Under the pieces are notes generated by a model. That model saw nothing but the letters and a program-made list of their open reading frames with translations. It did no database searches and was not told the origin of the DNA. The translations under genes were made by a program, and so were the position numbers. Shown piece by piece: positions 1-8,628 of a DNA stretch of 64,000 nt (position 1 is its first letter; each line of letters opens with the position of its first letter). Source of the DNA: Fen-1273 sp035516035 (GTDB taxonomy: Bacteria > Bacteroidota > Ignavibacteria > UBA10030 > UBA6906); the NCBI GenBank assembly GCA_035516035.1, contig DATJAS010000103.1, positions 62,001 through 126,000 of the forward strand, in the 5' to 3' direction.

Positions 1-257
1 CGCACGGCGAGGGGAAACAGCGGGAGGTACCTCCGGTACTGCGTGGCCGCCGCGGGCAGGTGCTGGACAAACGTGGTGCGCGCGAGCGCGCGCTCGATCG
101 TCGGGCTCACCGAGCCGGGGACGTGGAGCAGCGCGAAGACGTCCGCCTGCGGGAACACCTCGCAGAGCGCCTCGACGCATTTCTCTCCCCCCCGCATGGA
201 GGTAAACCACTCGTGGACGATGGCCACGCGCCCTATGGCCGGCGCTTCCGCGTTCAT
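1..257 (-). CDS. Glycosyltransferase family 4, N-terminal part (cut by window edge)
   Basis: The first 257 bases read on the minus strand give an open frame from an ATG at 255-257 that runs off the window, so only about 85 residues are visible. They start MNAEAPAIGRVAIVHEWF, followed by SMRGGEKCVEALCEVFP and LLHVPGSVSP, then a YRRYLPLFP segment. This resembles the N-terminal Rossmann half of GT4 (GT-B fold) sugar transferases of polysaccharide or O-antigen synthesis, which often carry a WxxxMRGGEK motif. The sugar donor and acceptor cannot be read from this part. It diverges from the hydrolase to its right. Confidence 0.75.
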   Translation of the reverse strand, partial: MNAEAPAIGRVAIVHEWFTSMRGGEKCVEALCEVFPQADVFALLHVPGSVSPTIERALARTTFVQHLPAAATQYRRYLPLFPLAV

Positions 258-302
258 GGGGCGCTAATATACCCAGATCGCCCGGGAGAAGCAAAGCCGG
301 CG

Positions 303-331
303 TTGACTCACCGGGAGGGACTCAGTATATT
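303..331 (+). promoter_or_regulatory. Promoter of the alpha/beta hydrolase gene
   Basis: TTGACT (303-308), a 17-base spacer and TATATT (326-331). Transcription would start near 338, which excludes the in-frame ATG at 333 as start codon and supports the ATG at 369. Confidence 0.6.
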
Positions 332-368
332 GATGCATGCGCATGCCCCGCGTACTCCCGCCCGAGCA

Positions 369-1295
369 ATGATCCTTCTTGCTGTCACCTGCGCCTGGGT
401 GATCATCGCGATCGTGTTTGTCTCCGCGGTCCTCCTGGTCATCGGGCCCGGCATGCTGCTCCAGCCCTACCGGCGGACGATCGACTATTACCGGAAATAC
501 ACCACGATCCTGCATCCGTCCGACATCGGTCTCCCGTCGGAGGACGTCGCGCTGAAGACCCCCGAGGGAATCGACCTGCGCTGCTGGCTCGTCCGCGCGC
601 CGGGGATTCCCCGGGGCACCGTGATCTACCTCCACGGCGTGAGCGAGTGCAAGATCGTGGGGCTGCCGATGGCCGCCCGGCTGCACGCGCTGGGCTACAA
701 CGTCTTCCTCTACGATTCGCGCCGCCACGGCGACAGCGGCGGCACCTACTGCACGTATGGCTTCTACGAGAAGCACGACGCGCGGGCGGTGATCAGCTAC
801 CTCGTGTCGCGGCAGGATCTCCGGACGGGACGGATCGGGCTGTTCGGCACGTCGATGGGCGCCGCCGTGGCGATCCAGGTGGCGGCAATCGATGACCGCG
901 TGGTGGCGCTCGTGGCCGAGAGCGGGTTCGCGACGCTCCGGACGATTTTCGACGACTACCAGAAGCGGATGATCAAACTCCCCTGGCACTACCTGCGCAA
1001 CCTCGTCATCCGGCGCTCGGAACACCTGGCCCATTTCAAGGCGAGCGCGGTCTCGCCGCTGGAGGCCGTCAGGAGCGTGCACGTCCCCGTCTTCATACTC
1101 CACGGCACGGCCGACACGCTGATCGACGCGCGCTACTCCTCGATGGTATTCGCCAGCGCGAACGAACCGAAGGAGCTGTGGCTGATCGAGGGGGCAAAGC
1201 ACAACGACATGGCGGATGTGGGGGGGGAAGAGTACACGCGCCGGGTGCTCGCCTTCTTTGAGCGCTACCTCGGCGCTCAGAAGGGGAACCAGTAA
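369..1295 (+). CDS. Membrane-anchored alpha/beta hydrolase
   Basis: A 308-residue protein with one hydrophobic N-terminal segment (residues 2-27) that likely anchors it in the inner membrane, followed by an alpha/beta hydrolase domain. The oxyanion region is YLHGVSE (about 88-94), the nucleophile elbow is GTSMG with Ser162, the acid is likely the Asp in HGTADTL and the base the His in GAKHND. The family hydrolyses esters, amides or peptides; the substrate is unknown. I chose the ATG at 369 because a TTGACT-17-TATATT promoter ends at 331; the ATG at 333 would lie before the predicted transcript start. The 3' end overlaps the convergent DUF5916 gene by 19 bases. Confidence 0.85.
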   Translation: MILLAVTCAWVIIAIVFVSAVLLVIGPGMLLQPYRRTIDYYRKYTTILHPSDIGLPSEDVALKTPEGIDLRCWLVRAPGIPRGTVIYLHGVSECKIVGLPMAARLHALGYNVFLYDSRRHGDSGGTYCTYGFYEKHDARAVISYLVSRQDLRTGRIGLFGTSMGAAVAIQVAAIDDRVVALVAESGFATLRTIFDDYQKRMIKLPWHYLRNLVIRRSEHLAHFKASAVSPLEAVRSVHVPVFILHGTADTLIDARYSSMVFASANEPKELWLIEGAKHNDMADVGGEEYTRRVLAFFERYLGAQKGNQ

Positions 1296-3772
1296 CTCGC
1301 CTTGAGCACCAGCGCGTCTTCGTGGGGGAGCCGGAACGTGTCGCCGAACCTTGTGCCGAACCCGGTGTCGTACAGGCCGCTGTTCCCGAATCTCCCCTGC
1401 GTCCAGACCAGGTAGAGCGCGCTGCCGGGAAGGTATTCCCAGCGCAGGAGCACGTTCGCGTTCAGCACCGCCTCGTTGAAGTCCGCGTTCGTGAACGAGG
1501 GGCTGGCGGGGTAGTCGTACGGGACGGGCGAGCCGTTCACGAACCGCCGGTAGTCGCGGTACTCCCCCCGGGCGAGCAGGATCTGCGTGAAGAACTGGAG
1601 CGAGAGCGTCCTCGTGAACGTGACCGTGCCCCGGAGCTCCAGGTCCGCTTCATCCACGTCCCTGTCGGCGAACACGCTGAAGGGGAGTGGGGAAACGGCC
1701 GTGTCCGTGATGTTCCCCCCGGGATACACCCAGGCCTCCTCGTGCCGCGAGCGGAGCCAGAGGAGCGTCGGGTTCAGCTCCACCCAAGGGACGGGACGGA
1801 TGCTCAGGGCGAGCGACCCGGTCACCGAACGCTTCCCGTGCTCGTCGAAGGCGTAAATCCCCGTGGCCGTCGCGTTGACGTTTGCCCTGGGATCGGACTG
1901 GACCTGCGCCGTGAGCGCGTGCCCCGCCGGCCGCCGGTAGAGCCCGATGATCCCCTTTTCCTCGTCGTCGTACGCCGGGAGATAGAGGTCGTAGATAAAC
2001 GACGGGCGCCAGAAGTTGAGCAGCTCTCCCGTGAACGTCAGCTCCGCGGTCGACGTCGTCTGCACGTGGTCCCAGTTCCAGCGCGTGGCGGGAACGAGCG
2101 AGAAGGCGTAGCGGCGGAAAATCCCCGTCGAGAAGTTCTCCTGGTAGATGAGCTGGACGTAATCCCCGAAGTCGTGCGGCTGCGCGAAGAACCCGATGTC
2201 GTTGCAGTTGAAGTAGCGCGTGTAAAAGTCGAAGGATCCCCCCCAGAACCAGTGCTCGGCGGCGATCCGCGAAAAAAGGAGCCTCCCCGCCGCGCCGTCG
2301 GACCCGGATGACCCGTCGTTCAGGACGCGCGCCACCGATGCGCGGGCCCCGGCGACGTACCCGTCCACCGTGTAATCGTTCCCGCCGAGCCGAACGTTCC
2401 AGTCGAGCCCGCCCGAGAGGGCGGGCGCCGTGTTCTCCCTCGAAGCGAGCGTCCCGATCGCACCGAGCCACGAGCCGCCGGCAAAATCCTGCTTCGCCCT
2501 CACGACGTTGTATGACCCGCGCGGCTCCGTACGAATGGCGGACTGCGCCCCGAGCGAATCGGTCACCTCCGCGTCCATCTCCCCCGTTTCCGCCGTCATC
2601 GCGGCAAGCGAAAATCCCCCGCTCGTGCGCCCCGTGACCTTGGCGGCGCCCTGGATGGTCGTTACCTGCGGGTTGTCGTCGATGCTCCCCCCGGGGGGAG
2701 AAACAACGTACGGGCTCCCCGTGGGCTGTTTCCCGATGCGCCGCGAGAAAAAGAGGGAGAGGGGAGTGTTGTCCACGCTGGAGCCGAACGTGAACATCTG
2801 CGAGCCTTCAAGGAAGAAGGGACGCTTTTCCGGGAAGCGCACCTCGAACACGGTCAGGTTCAGCACCGACTGGTCGACTTCCACCTGGCCGAAATCGGGA
2901 TTGATCGTCGCATCGAGCGTGAAATTCCTCGCCACTCCGAATTTCAGGTCCGCGCCCGCCTGCGCTTTCGTGGTACGGCTCCAGGGGTGATCCGGCGTGG
3001 CGGTCTCATATTGCGCGGTGCCGGAAACGTACGGGAGCAGCTCCAGGTGGAGCGGCGGCGATATCCCCCGGATCCCCTCGACGGAGCCCCATTTTGATAT
3101 CTGGAGCTGGGCTCCCCCGGGGAGCGTCTGGCTCCTGGGAACCATCACCCAGTCGTCGGTCTCCTTCTTCCTGCTGATGTATCGCCTGAAATTGATTCCC
3201 CACCGGTAGATCCCGTCAGGCGCGGGGGCAAAGCGGAGGGCGTTGTACGGAATCACGAACTCCGCGCACCAGCCGTCCTGGAAGACGCGCGTGCGGACGG
3301 ACCAGACGGCGTCCCACGTAATGTCGTACACGTTCCCGTCCTGCGAGAGGACGCCGTCCGTCTGGACGCCCGAGACGTTGGCCTGGAAGACGAACGCCGT
3401 CTGCCTGTCGTAGTACGAGTCGATCATTACGGTGAACCGGTCAGCTTCCGACGTGCGGTCGCGCCGCGTCAGCTGCCGGACGATCTTCCCGGGATAGGCG
3501 TCGTAGCAGATGACGCCGACGTAGAGCGCACGGTCGTCGTACAGGAGACGCACGGACGTCACTTCCGTCGGGAGCGCCCCCTCGTCGGGGTCGAATTGCT
3601 TGAAATCGAGAATGGGGGGGGCCTTCTGCCACTCGGGGTCGTTCACCCATCCGTCCATCACGGGGGGAACGTCTGCCCGCACGGCATGGACCACCTTCAG
3701 CGAATCCGCACAGAGCGTCGTGCCTGTGAACACACAGGTCACGAAGAGCAGGCTGAACGGATTCCTCGCCAT
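1277..3772 (-). CDS. DUF5916 outer-membrane protein with CBM9-like N-terminus
   Basis: 831 residues with a signal peptide (about 1-22, ending TTLCA). Residues about 28-230 look like the CBM9-type carbohydrate-binding sandwich usual at the N-terminus of this family (PPVMDGWVNDPEW, RALYVGVICYD, WCAEFVIPYNALRF). The rest is the DUF5916 region with alternating hydrophobic strands and a C-terminal aromatic end (YWFPF) typical of outer-membrane beta-barrels. Known members are found mostly in Bacteroidota and relatives; their molecular role is unsettled. It has its own promoter and is transcribed away from rlmD's end. Length agrees with the family. Confidence 0.88.
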   Translation of the reverse strand: MARNPFSLLFVTCVFTGTTLCADSLKVVHAVRADVPPVMDGWVNDPEWQKAPPILDFKQFDPDEGALPTEVTSVRLLYDDRALYVGVICYDAYPGKIVRQLTRRDRTSEADRFTVMIDSYYDRQTAFVFQANVSGVQTDGVLSQDGNVYDITWDAVWSVRTRVFQDGWCAEFVIPYNALRFAPAPDGIYRWGINFRRYISRKKETDDWVMVPRSQTLPGGAQLQISKWGSVEGIRGISPPLHLELLPYVSGTAQYETATPDHPWSRTTKAQAGADLKFGVARNFTLDATINPDFGQVEVDQSVLNLTVFEVRFPEKRPFFLEGSQMFTFGSSVDNTPLSLFFSRRIGKQPTGSPYVVSPPGGSIDDNPQVTTIQGAAKVTGRTSGGFSLAAMTAETGEMDAEVTDSLGAQSAIRTEPRGSYNVVRAKQDFAGGSWLGAIGTLASRENTAPALSGGLDWNVRLGGNDYTVDGYVAGARASVARVLNDGSSGSDGAAGRLLFSRIAAEHWFWGGSFDFYTRYFNCNDIGFFAQPHDFGDYVQLIYQENFSTGIFRRYAFSLVPATRWNWDHVQTTSTAELTFTGELLNFWRPSFIYDLYLPAYDDEEKGIIGLYRRPAGHALTAQVQSDPRANVNATATGIYAFDEHGKRSVTGSLALSIRPVPWVELNPTLLWLRSRHEEAWVYPGGNITDTAVSPLPFSVFADRDVDEADLELRGTVTFTRTLSLQFFTQILLARGEYRDYRRFVNGSPVPYDYPASPSFTNADFNEAVLNANVLLRWEYLPGSALYLVWTQGRFGNSGLYDTGFGTRFGDTFRLPHEDALVLKASYWFPF

Positions 3773-3826
3773 ACGCAGGTGGATTCCAAAGACGGGTGAC
3801 GGGGGATGCCTCGGGGGGACTCTTGA

Positions 3827-3855
3827 AAGCTATCGCTTCCTTCGCAAAGAATCAA
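3827..3855 (-). promoter_or_regulatory. Candidate promoter of the DUF5916 gene
   Basis: On the minus strand TTGATT (3850-3855), 17 bases, TAGCTT (3827-3832), about 48 bases before the ATG at 3772. The -35 sits in the context CGTTGATT, also seen before eno and the yggS-like gene. Confidence 0.45.
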
Positions 3856-3858
3856 CGT

Positions 3859-5271
3859 TTATTGAAAAGATTTAACCAGTCCGACGACGTTCTCGATATG
3901 GTGCGTGTGCGGGAACATGTCGACGGGCTGTATCGCGGCAATGACATACTCCCCCGAATTGCAGATAATTTTCAGGTCGCGCGCCTGTGTGGCGGGATTG
4001 CAGCTCACATAGACGATTGTCCGGGGTGAGAGCTCAACGATCTTCCGGGCGACGTTCGCATGGAGCCCTGCACGGGGGGGGTCGACGATCACGACGTCGG
4101 GAGGATCGATGTGTGTCGCCTCACGTGAGTTCAATGTCGCGTTCAGGTCTCCCTGGAGAAACGTGCAGTTTGAGACCCCGTTCTCCCGGGCGTTGCGCCG
4201 GGCATCCTCCACGGCGGCGGCCACGGACTCGATGCCGATGACGCGCGAGGCGGAGGAGGCCACGTGGAGCGCGATCGTCCCCGTTCCCGAATAGAGATCG
4301 TATACCGTGTCGGGAGAGCGGAGACCCGCGAAGCGGAGGGCCGTGTCGTACAGCCTCTCCGCCTGGAGCGTGTTCGTCTGGAAAAACGAATTGGCGGAGA
4401 TGCTGTAGGAGCGTGCGCCGATCCTCTCGGTGATCCTCCCTGACCCGTGGTAGACCCTCTCGCGCTCGCCCACCGCCACCTGGGACCGCCGCGCGGTGAT
4501 GTTGTTGACGACGGTGGTCACGGAGGGGAACTCCGCGAGCAACCGGCGCGTCAGGTCTTCCATGACGGCCGGTCGTTCGTCCGCCGTCACCAGGTTGACC
4601 ATCCGCTCGTTCGTCCGTCGCGCTTCGCGGATCACGAGGTTTCTCAGGTATCCCTGCTGCGTGATCGTCGAATAGACGGGGAGCCCCTTCTCCAGTGCGT
4701 AGGAGCGGACGAAGTTCACGATGCGCGCGCTCGCCTCGGACTGGAGGTGGCACTCGCGCAGATCGAGCACGCGGTCATACCGCCCGGGGATGTGCAGGCC
4801 GAGCGCGGGGGGAGGGGGCCCGGCGTCCGGCCCGGCGGCGGCCATCTCCTGCGGGGTCCGCCACATTGGACCGAACGAGAACTCCATCTTGTTCCTGTAG
4901 AAGTAGGGATCGTCGGCCGCCAGTGGGAGGGGGACCTGGAGACCGGCGAATCCACCGAGCCGCTCGAGGGCGTCGGCGACGTGGCGGCGCTTGAATTCCC
5001 GCTGCGCGCCGTAGTCGATGTGCTGCCATGCGCACCCCCCGCATGTGCCGAAATGGGCGCAGCGGGGGTCGGCGCGGTGCTCCGACGGGGCGATGACGCC
5101 GATCAGATCGGCCTCGGCGAAATTCTTCTTCATGGCCTTCACGCGGAGCTTCACCCGGTCCCCGGGGACGCCGCCGCGTGAGAAGACGACCAGCCCCTCG
5201 ACGCGCGCCACGGAATTCCCCTCGACGGCGAGGTCCTCGATCACCGCCTCGAGCTCGTCTCCCCGTTTCAC
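3859..5271 (-). CDS. rlmD: 23S rRNA (uracil-C5)-methyltransferase, RlmD/TrmA family
   Basis: 470 residues from a GTG at 5271 that overlaps the stop of the ABC-F gene as GTGA, preceded by GGGGAGGGA. Residues 1-60 form a TRAM-like RNA-binding domain. The Cys cluster CAHFGTCGGC (71, 77, 80), with a fourth Cys in LRECHL, is the 4Fe-4S site of RlmD/RlmC enzymes. The SAM domain follows (YDLYSGTGTIALH), then DPPRAG and the catalytic YVSCNPAT. The family uses S-adenosylmethionine to methylate uridines of 23S rRNA (U1939 for RlmD). Whether this one acts at U1939, U747 or both cannot be told; the symbol is given by closest family. Confidence 0.88.
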   Translation of the reverse strand: MKRGDELEAVIEDLAVEGNSVARVEGLVVFSRGGVPGDRVKLRVKAMKKNFAEADLIGVIAPSEHRADPRCAHFGTCGGCAWQHIDYGAQREFKRRHVADALERLGGFAGLQVPLPLAADDPYFYRNKMEFSFGPMWRTPQEMAAAGPDAGPPPPALGLHIPGRYDRVLDLRECHLQSEASARIVNFVRSYALEKGLPVYSTITQQGYLRNLVIREARRTNERMVNLVTADERPAVMEDLTRRLLAEFPSVTTVVNNITARRSQVAVGERERVYHGSGRITERIGARSYSISANSFFQTNTLQAERLYDTALRFAGLRSPDTVYDLYSGTGTIALHVASSASRVIGIESVAAAVEDARRNARENGVSNCTFLQGDLNATLNSREATHIDPPDVVIVDPPRAGLHANVARKIVELSPRTIVYVSCNPATQARDLKIICNSGEYVIAAIQPVDMFPHTHHIENVVGLVKSFQ

Positions 5272-7259
5272 CGTCCCTCCCCGGCCGCCTCGAGCTCCTG
5301 GAGCTTCTTCGTCAGCTCGTTCCACCGGAAGTAGCCGTCGCTGAGTGCCTGTTCAATCTCCCTGTATCGCCCCTGCGCGGTGCGCGCGTGCTCGCCGTCC
5401 CTGTAAAACCCGGGATCAGCCATCTGCTGTTCAAGCGCGGCTTTCTCCTCCTCCAATGCCTCGAGTGAGGCCTCGAGCGCGGCGATCTCGTCCCGGAGCG
5501 GCTTCGTCTTCCTGTACCGCCGCTGCCGCTCCTCGGCTTCAAGCCTCTTTCTCTCCTTCCCTGGCGTCTTGAATGAGCCTGCCGGGCCGGCCGCGCCGCG
5601 GCCGGGATGGGCGGCGGCCAGGGCGGCTTTCTCCTGTTCCGCCGCCGCGCGCTCGCGCCTCTCACGGGACTCGATGTACTCGCTCACGTTCCCGGGATAC
5701 ACGGTGACCAGTCCCCGGCGGAATTCAACCACCTTCGTCACGAGCGGGTCCAGGAAGTCCCTGTCGTGCGAGACGATGACGAAGCTCCCCTCGTACGCGC
5801 CGAGCGCCTCCTGGAGCACCCCCTTGGAGCGCATGTCCAGGTGGTTGGTGGGCTCATCGAGCACGATCAGGTTGCTCGGCACCAGGAGCATTTTCGCCAG
5901 GGCGAGCCGGCTCTTCTCTCCCCCGGAGAGGACGCGCACCTTCTTGAACACGTCGTCGCCCGAGAAGAGGAAGCACCCGAGCAGCGTCCTGAGCCTGCGA
6001 CGGATGTCCCCAGTGGCCACCTCATCGACCGTCTGCAGGACGTCGGCGGCCCCGTTCAGCTCCTCGGCCTGGTGCTGTGCGAAATAGGCGATGGTCACAT
6101 TGTGCCCGACGCGCCGCTCACCGCCGTCGATCGGCTCCACGCCGGCGATGATCCGGGCCATCGTCGACTTTCCCGCCCCGTTGACACCGACGAACGCGAT
6201 CCGGTCCCCACGGTCGATGTCCAGGCTCACGCCGTTGAACACGCGCAGCGCCCCGTAGCTCTTGTCGACGCCCTTCAGCTCCATCACCACGCGCCCCGAC
6301 GGGGGAGCGGCCGGAAACGCAAAGTGGATCCCCCCCTCCTCGTCCTCGATCTCGATCAGATCCATCTTCTCGAGCTGCTTGATCCGGCTCTGCACCTGGC
6401 GGGCCTTCGTGGCCTTGTACCGGAAGCGCTCGATGAACTGCTCGGTCTGCTTGATCTGCTGCTGCTGGTTGCGCCAGGCCGCGAGCTGCTGCTCCTTCCG
6501 CGCGGCCTTTTCCCGGACATAGAACGCGTAGTTCCCGGCGTACTCGGTCAGCGCGCCGAGCGAGAGCTCGTACGTCTTCGCGGTCATGTTGTCCAGGAAC
6601 CGCCTGTCGTGCGACACGATCATCACGGCCCCCTCGTACGCGCGCAGGTAGTCTTCGAGCCAGCGGAGGGAGTCGAGATCGAGGTGATTGGTGGGCTCGT
6701 CCAGCAGGAGAAGGGACGGCTGGGCCAGGAGCAGCTTTGCCAGCGCGATGCGCATCTGCCATCCCCCGCTGAACTCTTCCGTCTGCCGCTCCATGTCGGC
6801 GGGAGAGAACCCGAGTCCCGCGAGCACCTTCTCGATGCCCGTGCGGATCCGGAATGCGTCGGAGGCCTCCAGGCGGTGCTGGAGCTCCCCGTAGACCTCC
6901 AGCAGCTCGGCGAACTCGGGCGACTCGTGGCCCAGTTCCCCCATCCGGCGGTGAACCTCGTCCAGGGCGGCCTGCGTCTCGATCACGCCCGCGAACACCG
7001 ACTCCGCCTCCGCGTAGAGCGTGCGCCCGGCGGCCGCCATGCCCTCCTGGGGGAGATAGCCGACGCTCACGTACTTCGCCTTTGCCACCGTCCCGCTGTC
7101 GGGGGACATCGCGCCGACAAGCATCCGCAGGAGGGTGGTCTTCCCCGTCCCGTTCGCCCCCACGAGGCCGATGCGGTCGTGCGGGCCGATGCGGAAGCCG
7201 ATCTCTTTAAAGAGGACCCTGTCCCCGAACTGCAACCGGAGGCCGACTGCGGCGATCAT
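5268..7259 (-). CDS. ABC-F family ATPase (ribosome-associated)
   Basis: 663 residues with two ABC cassettes and no membrane segment. Walker A motifs are GANGTGKTT (N-terminal) and GVNGAGKST (second), signatures FSGGW and LSGGEKSRLALAK, and both halves carry the DEPTNHLD Walker B typical of ABC-F. Between them lies the charged linker (about 230-310, EKAARKEQQLAAWRNQ) that in this family reaches the ribosomal P-site region. A C-terminal coiled coil (about 545-655) resembles YdiF/Uup-type members. ABC-F proteins relieve translation stalling or protect from antibiotics; which one this does is unknown. It lies between DUF4921 and rlmD in one leftward transcript. Confidence 0.93.
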   Translation of the reverse strand: MIAAVGLRLQFGDRVLFKEIGFRIGPHDRIGLVGANGTGKTTLLRMLVGAMSPDSGTVAKAKYVSVGYLPQEGMAAAGRTLYAEAESVFAGVIETQAALDEVHRRMGELGHESPEFAELLEVYGELQHRLEASDAFRIRTGIEKVLAGLGFSPADMERQTEEFSGGWQMRIALAKLLLAQPSLLLLDEPTNHLDLDSLRWLEDYLRAYEGAVMIVSHDRRFLDNMTAKTYELSLGALTEYAGNYAFYVREKAARKEQQLAAWRNQQQQIKQTEQFIERFRYKATKARQVQSRIKQLEKMDLIEIEDEEGGIHFAFPAAPPSGRVVMELKGVDKSYGALRVFNGVSLDIDRGDRIAFVGVNGAGKSTMARIIAGVEPIDGGERRVGHNVTIAYFAQHQAEELNGAADVLQTVDEVATGDIRRRLRTLLGCFLFSGDDVFKKVRVLSGGEKSRLALAKMLLVPSNLIVLDEPTNHLDMRSKGVLQEALGAYEGSFVIVSHDRDFLDPLVTKVVEFRRGLVTVYPGNVSEYIESRERRERAAAEQEKAALAAAHPGRGAAGPAGSFKTPGKERKRLEAEERQRRYRKTKPLRDEIAALEASLEALEEEKAALEQQMADPGFYRDGEHARTAQGRYREIEQALSDGYFRWNELTKKLQELEAAGEGR

Positions 7260-7272
7260 CGCGCGGCGGGGA

Positions 7273-8589
7273 CTACTTCAGGTAATACTTCAGGGGGTTC
7301 GGGTCCACGCGGCATTCTTCGGCGATGCGGATGGGGGAGATCTTCCGCTCGTCCCTGAGCTTGTAGAGGCGCGGCACCAGGCGGTCCCGCAGTTCGATGG
7401 GCGTGAGAGGATTGATGTAGATGGACGTCCCCCCTTCGAAGCCCGCGGGAACGTTAATGCGCCACTTGATCAGCACGTGCCACGGCATCTTGTAGACCCC
7501 GTCCACCGGTGTGTAGTACCATTCCTCGTTGCAGGAGATCTGGCTCCCCATCGCGGCGTGGATCGCGTGCACCAGGTCGCTCACCCCGCGGATCTCGTCA
7601 TCCGCGTGCTCGTAGGGGCGGCCGGCCACGGAGCGCGAGTAGACCTCGATCGTGGGGGAGCGGTGGCCGATCCCCGCCCACGCGATCGCGTGATCGTTTT
7701 CCGCGAAGATGAGGTTGTGGTACGCCGCGAAGTTCGCTCCGTACTCGTTGTACACGTTCGGGTCTTCCCTGAGCATGTGCGTCTGCGTCTCGATCGACGC
7801 TCCCCACTCATCCAGCGCGACGATCTGCTTGTGGAGGTGGTCGAACGACGCCCCCGCGGCACGGAGCCAGTTCTGGAAGACGCTGATGTAGCGGACGTAC
7901 CGGTTGGTTTGCGTGATGTCGAGCATCGCGTCGACGGTGAACCGGAAGTAGCGGAAGTGCTCCTCGAGCGACATCTCTCCCGAGGAAAAGAGGTCCTGGT
8001 CGGACGTCCCCCCCTCGCGGAAGTGGCGGCGGGCGATGACCAGCTCGTGCCCCCCGCCGAAAAACGCGTCCGCGATGGCGAACTTGTCCGCCATCGGCAT
8101 TTTCTCGATCTGCTCTTCGGTGCGCCCTTCCTGCCGGAGCTTGTAGTGGACAATGTCCGTGATGTGCTTGAGGCCGGCGGCGCTCGCCAGGTATTCTTCC
8201 TTCCACTTCTGCCGCCCCTGGCTCATCTTGTAGGCGTAGTTCTTGCGCCAGTAATCGAGCGTGACGATCTCGAACATATTCCCCACGCGGCGGAAGGATG
8301 CCTCCGTCTCGAAATAGCGGTCGGGACTCAGGGCGTCGATCCTATCCCAGCGCCCGTCCCGCTGCACCAGGCGCGACTTCTCCGGGGGCGTCTCAAAGTA
8401 GCGCGGGGGGCAGAAGCTGCAGTAATCCTCCGGCGACCGGACTTCCAGCGGTTTCGTCCCGGCGGGAGCCTCGTTGGTGATCGGCCGGTTCTTCCTCCCC
8501 GCCACGGCCCAGACTTCCGTGCCGGTGAAGGGATTGACCTGCTTCACCGTCCCGTCGGGCATAATTGTATAGTACCGGTTCGGCTGCAT
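7273..8589 (-). CDS. DUF4921 family protein (GalT/HIT-like fold)
   Basis: 438 residues, cytoplasmic, matching the DUF4921 family, which is related to galactose-1-phosphate uridylyltransferases. The active-site-like segment FDHLHKQIVALDEWG corresponds to the HxHxQ loop of GalT, here with HLHKQ. A Cys pair (YCSFCPP, about 57-60) near the N-terminus may bind metal. Neighbours are a phosphohexomutase and enolase upstream, so a role in sugar-1-phosphate nucleotidyl or phosphoryl transfer is a reasonable inference, but no substrate has been shown to my knowledge. The start is preceded by a purine-rich GGAGGATGCGAGG. Confidence 0.8.
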   Translation of the reverse strand: MQPNRYYTIMPDGTVKQVNPFTGTEVWAVAGRKNRPITNEAPAGTKPLEVRSPEDYCSFCPPRYFETPPEKSRLVQRDGRWDRIDALSPDRYFETEASFRRVGNMFEIVTLDYWRKNYAYKMSQGRQKWKEEYLASAAGLKHITDIVHYKLRQEGRTEEQIEKMPMADKFAIADAFFGGGHELVIARRHFREGGTSDQDLFSSGEMSLEEHFRYFRFTVDAMLDITQTNRYVRYISVFQNWLRAAGASFDHLHKQIVALDEWGASIETQTHMLREDPNVYNEYGANFAAYHNLIFAENDHAIAWAGIGHRSPTIEVYSRSVAGRPYEHADDEIRGVSDLVHAIHAAMGSQISCNEEWYYTPVDGVYKMPWHVLIKWRINVPAGFEGGTSIYINPLTPIELRDRLVPRLYKLRDERKISPIRIAEECRVDPNPLKYYLK

Positions 8590-8628
8590 CGCCTCGCATC
8601 CTCCCCCCTCTCTGCGGGGGGAATTTCC

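Noticed and set aside
333..368. Hydrolase start at ATG 333
   Set aside because: It lies two bases after the -10 hexamer and would precede the transcript.
5607..7358. A 583-residue plus-strand open frame
   Set aside because: It is the antisense of the ABC-F gene, with low-complexity composition.
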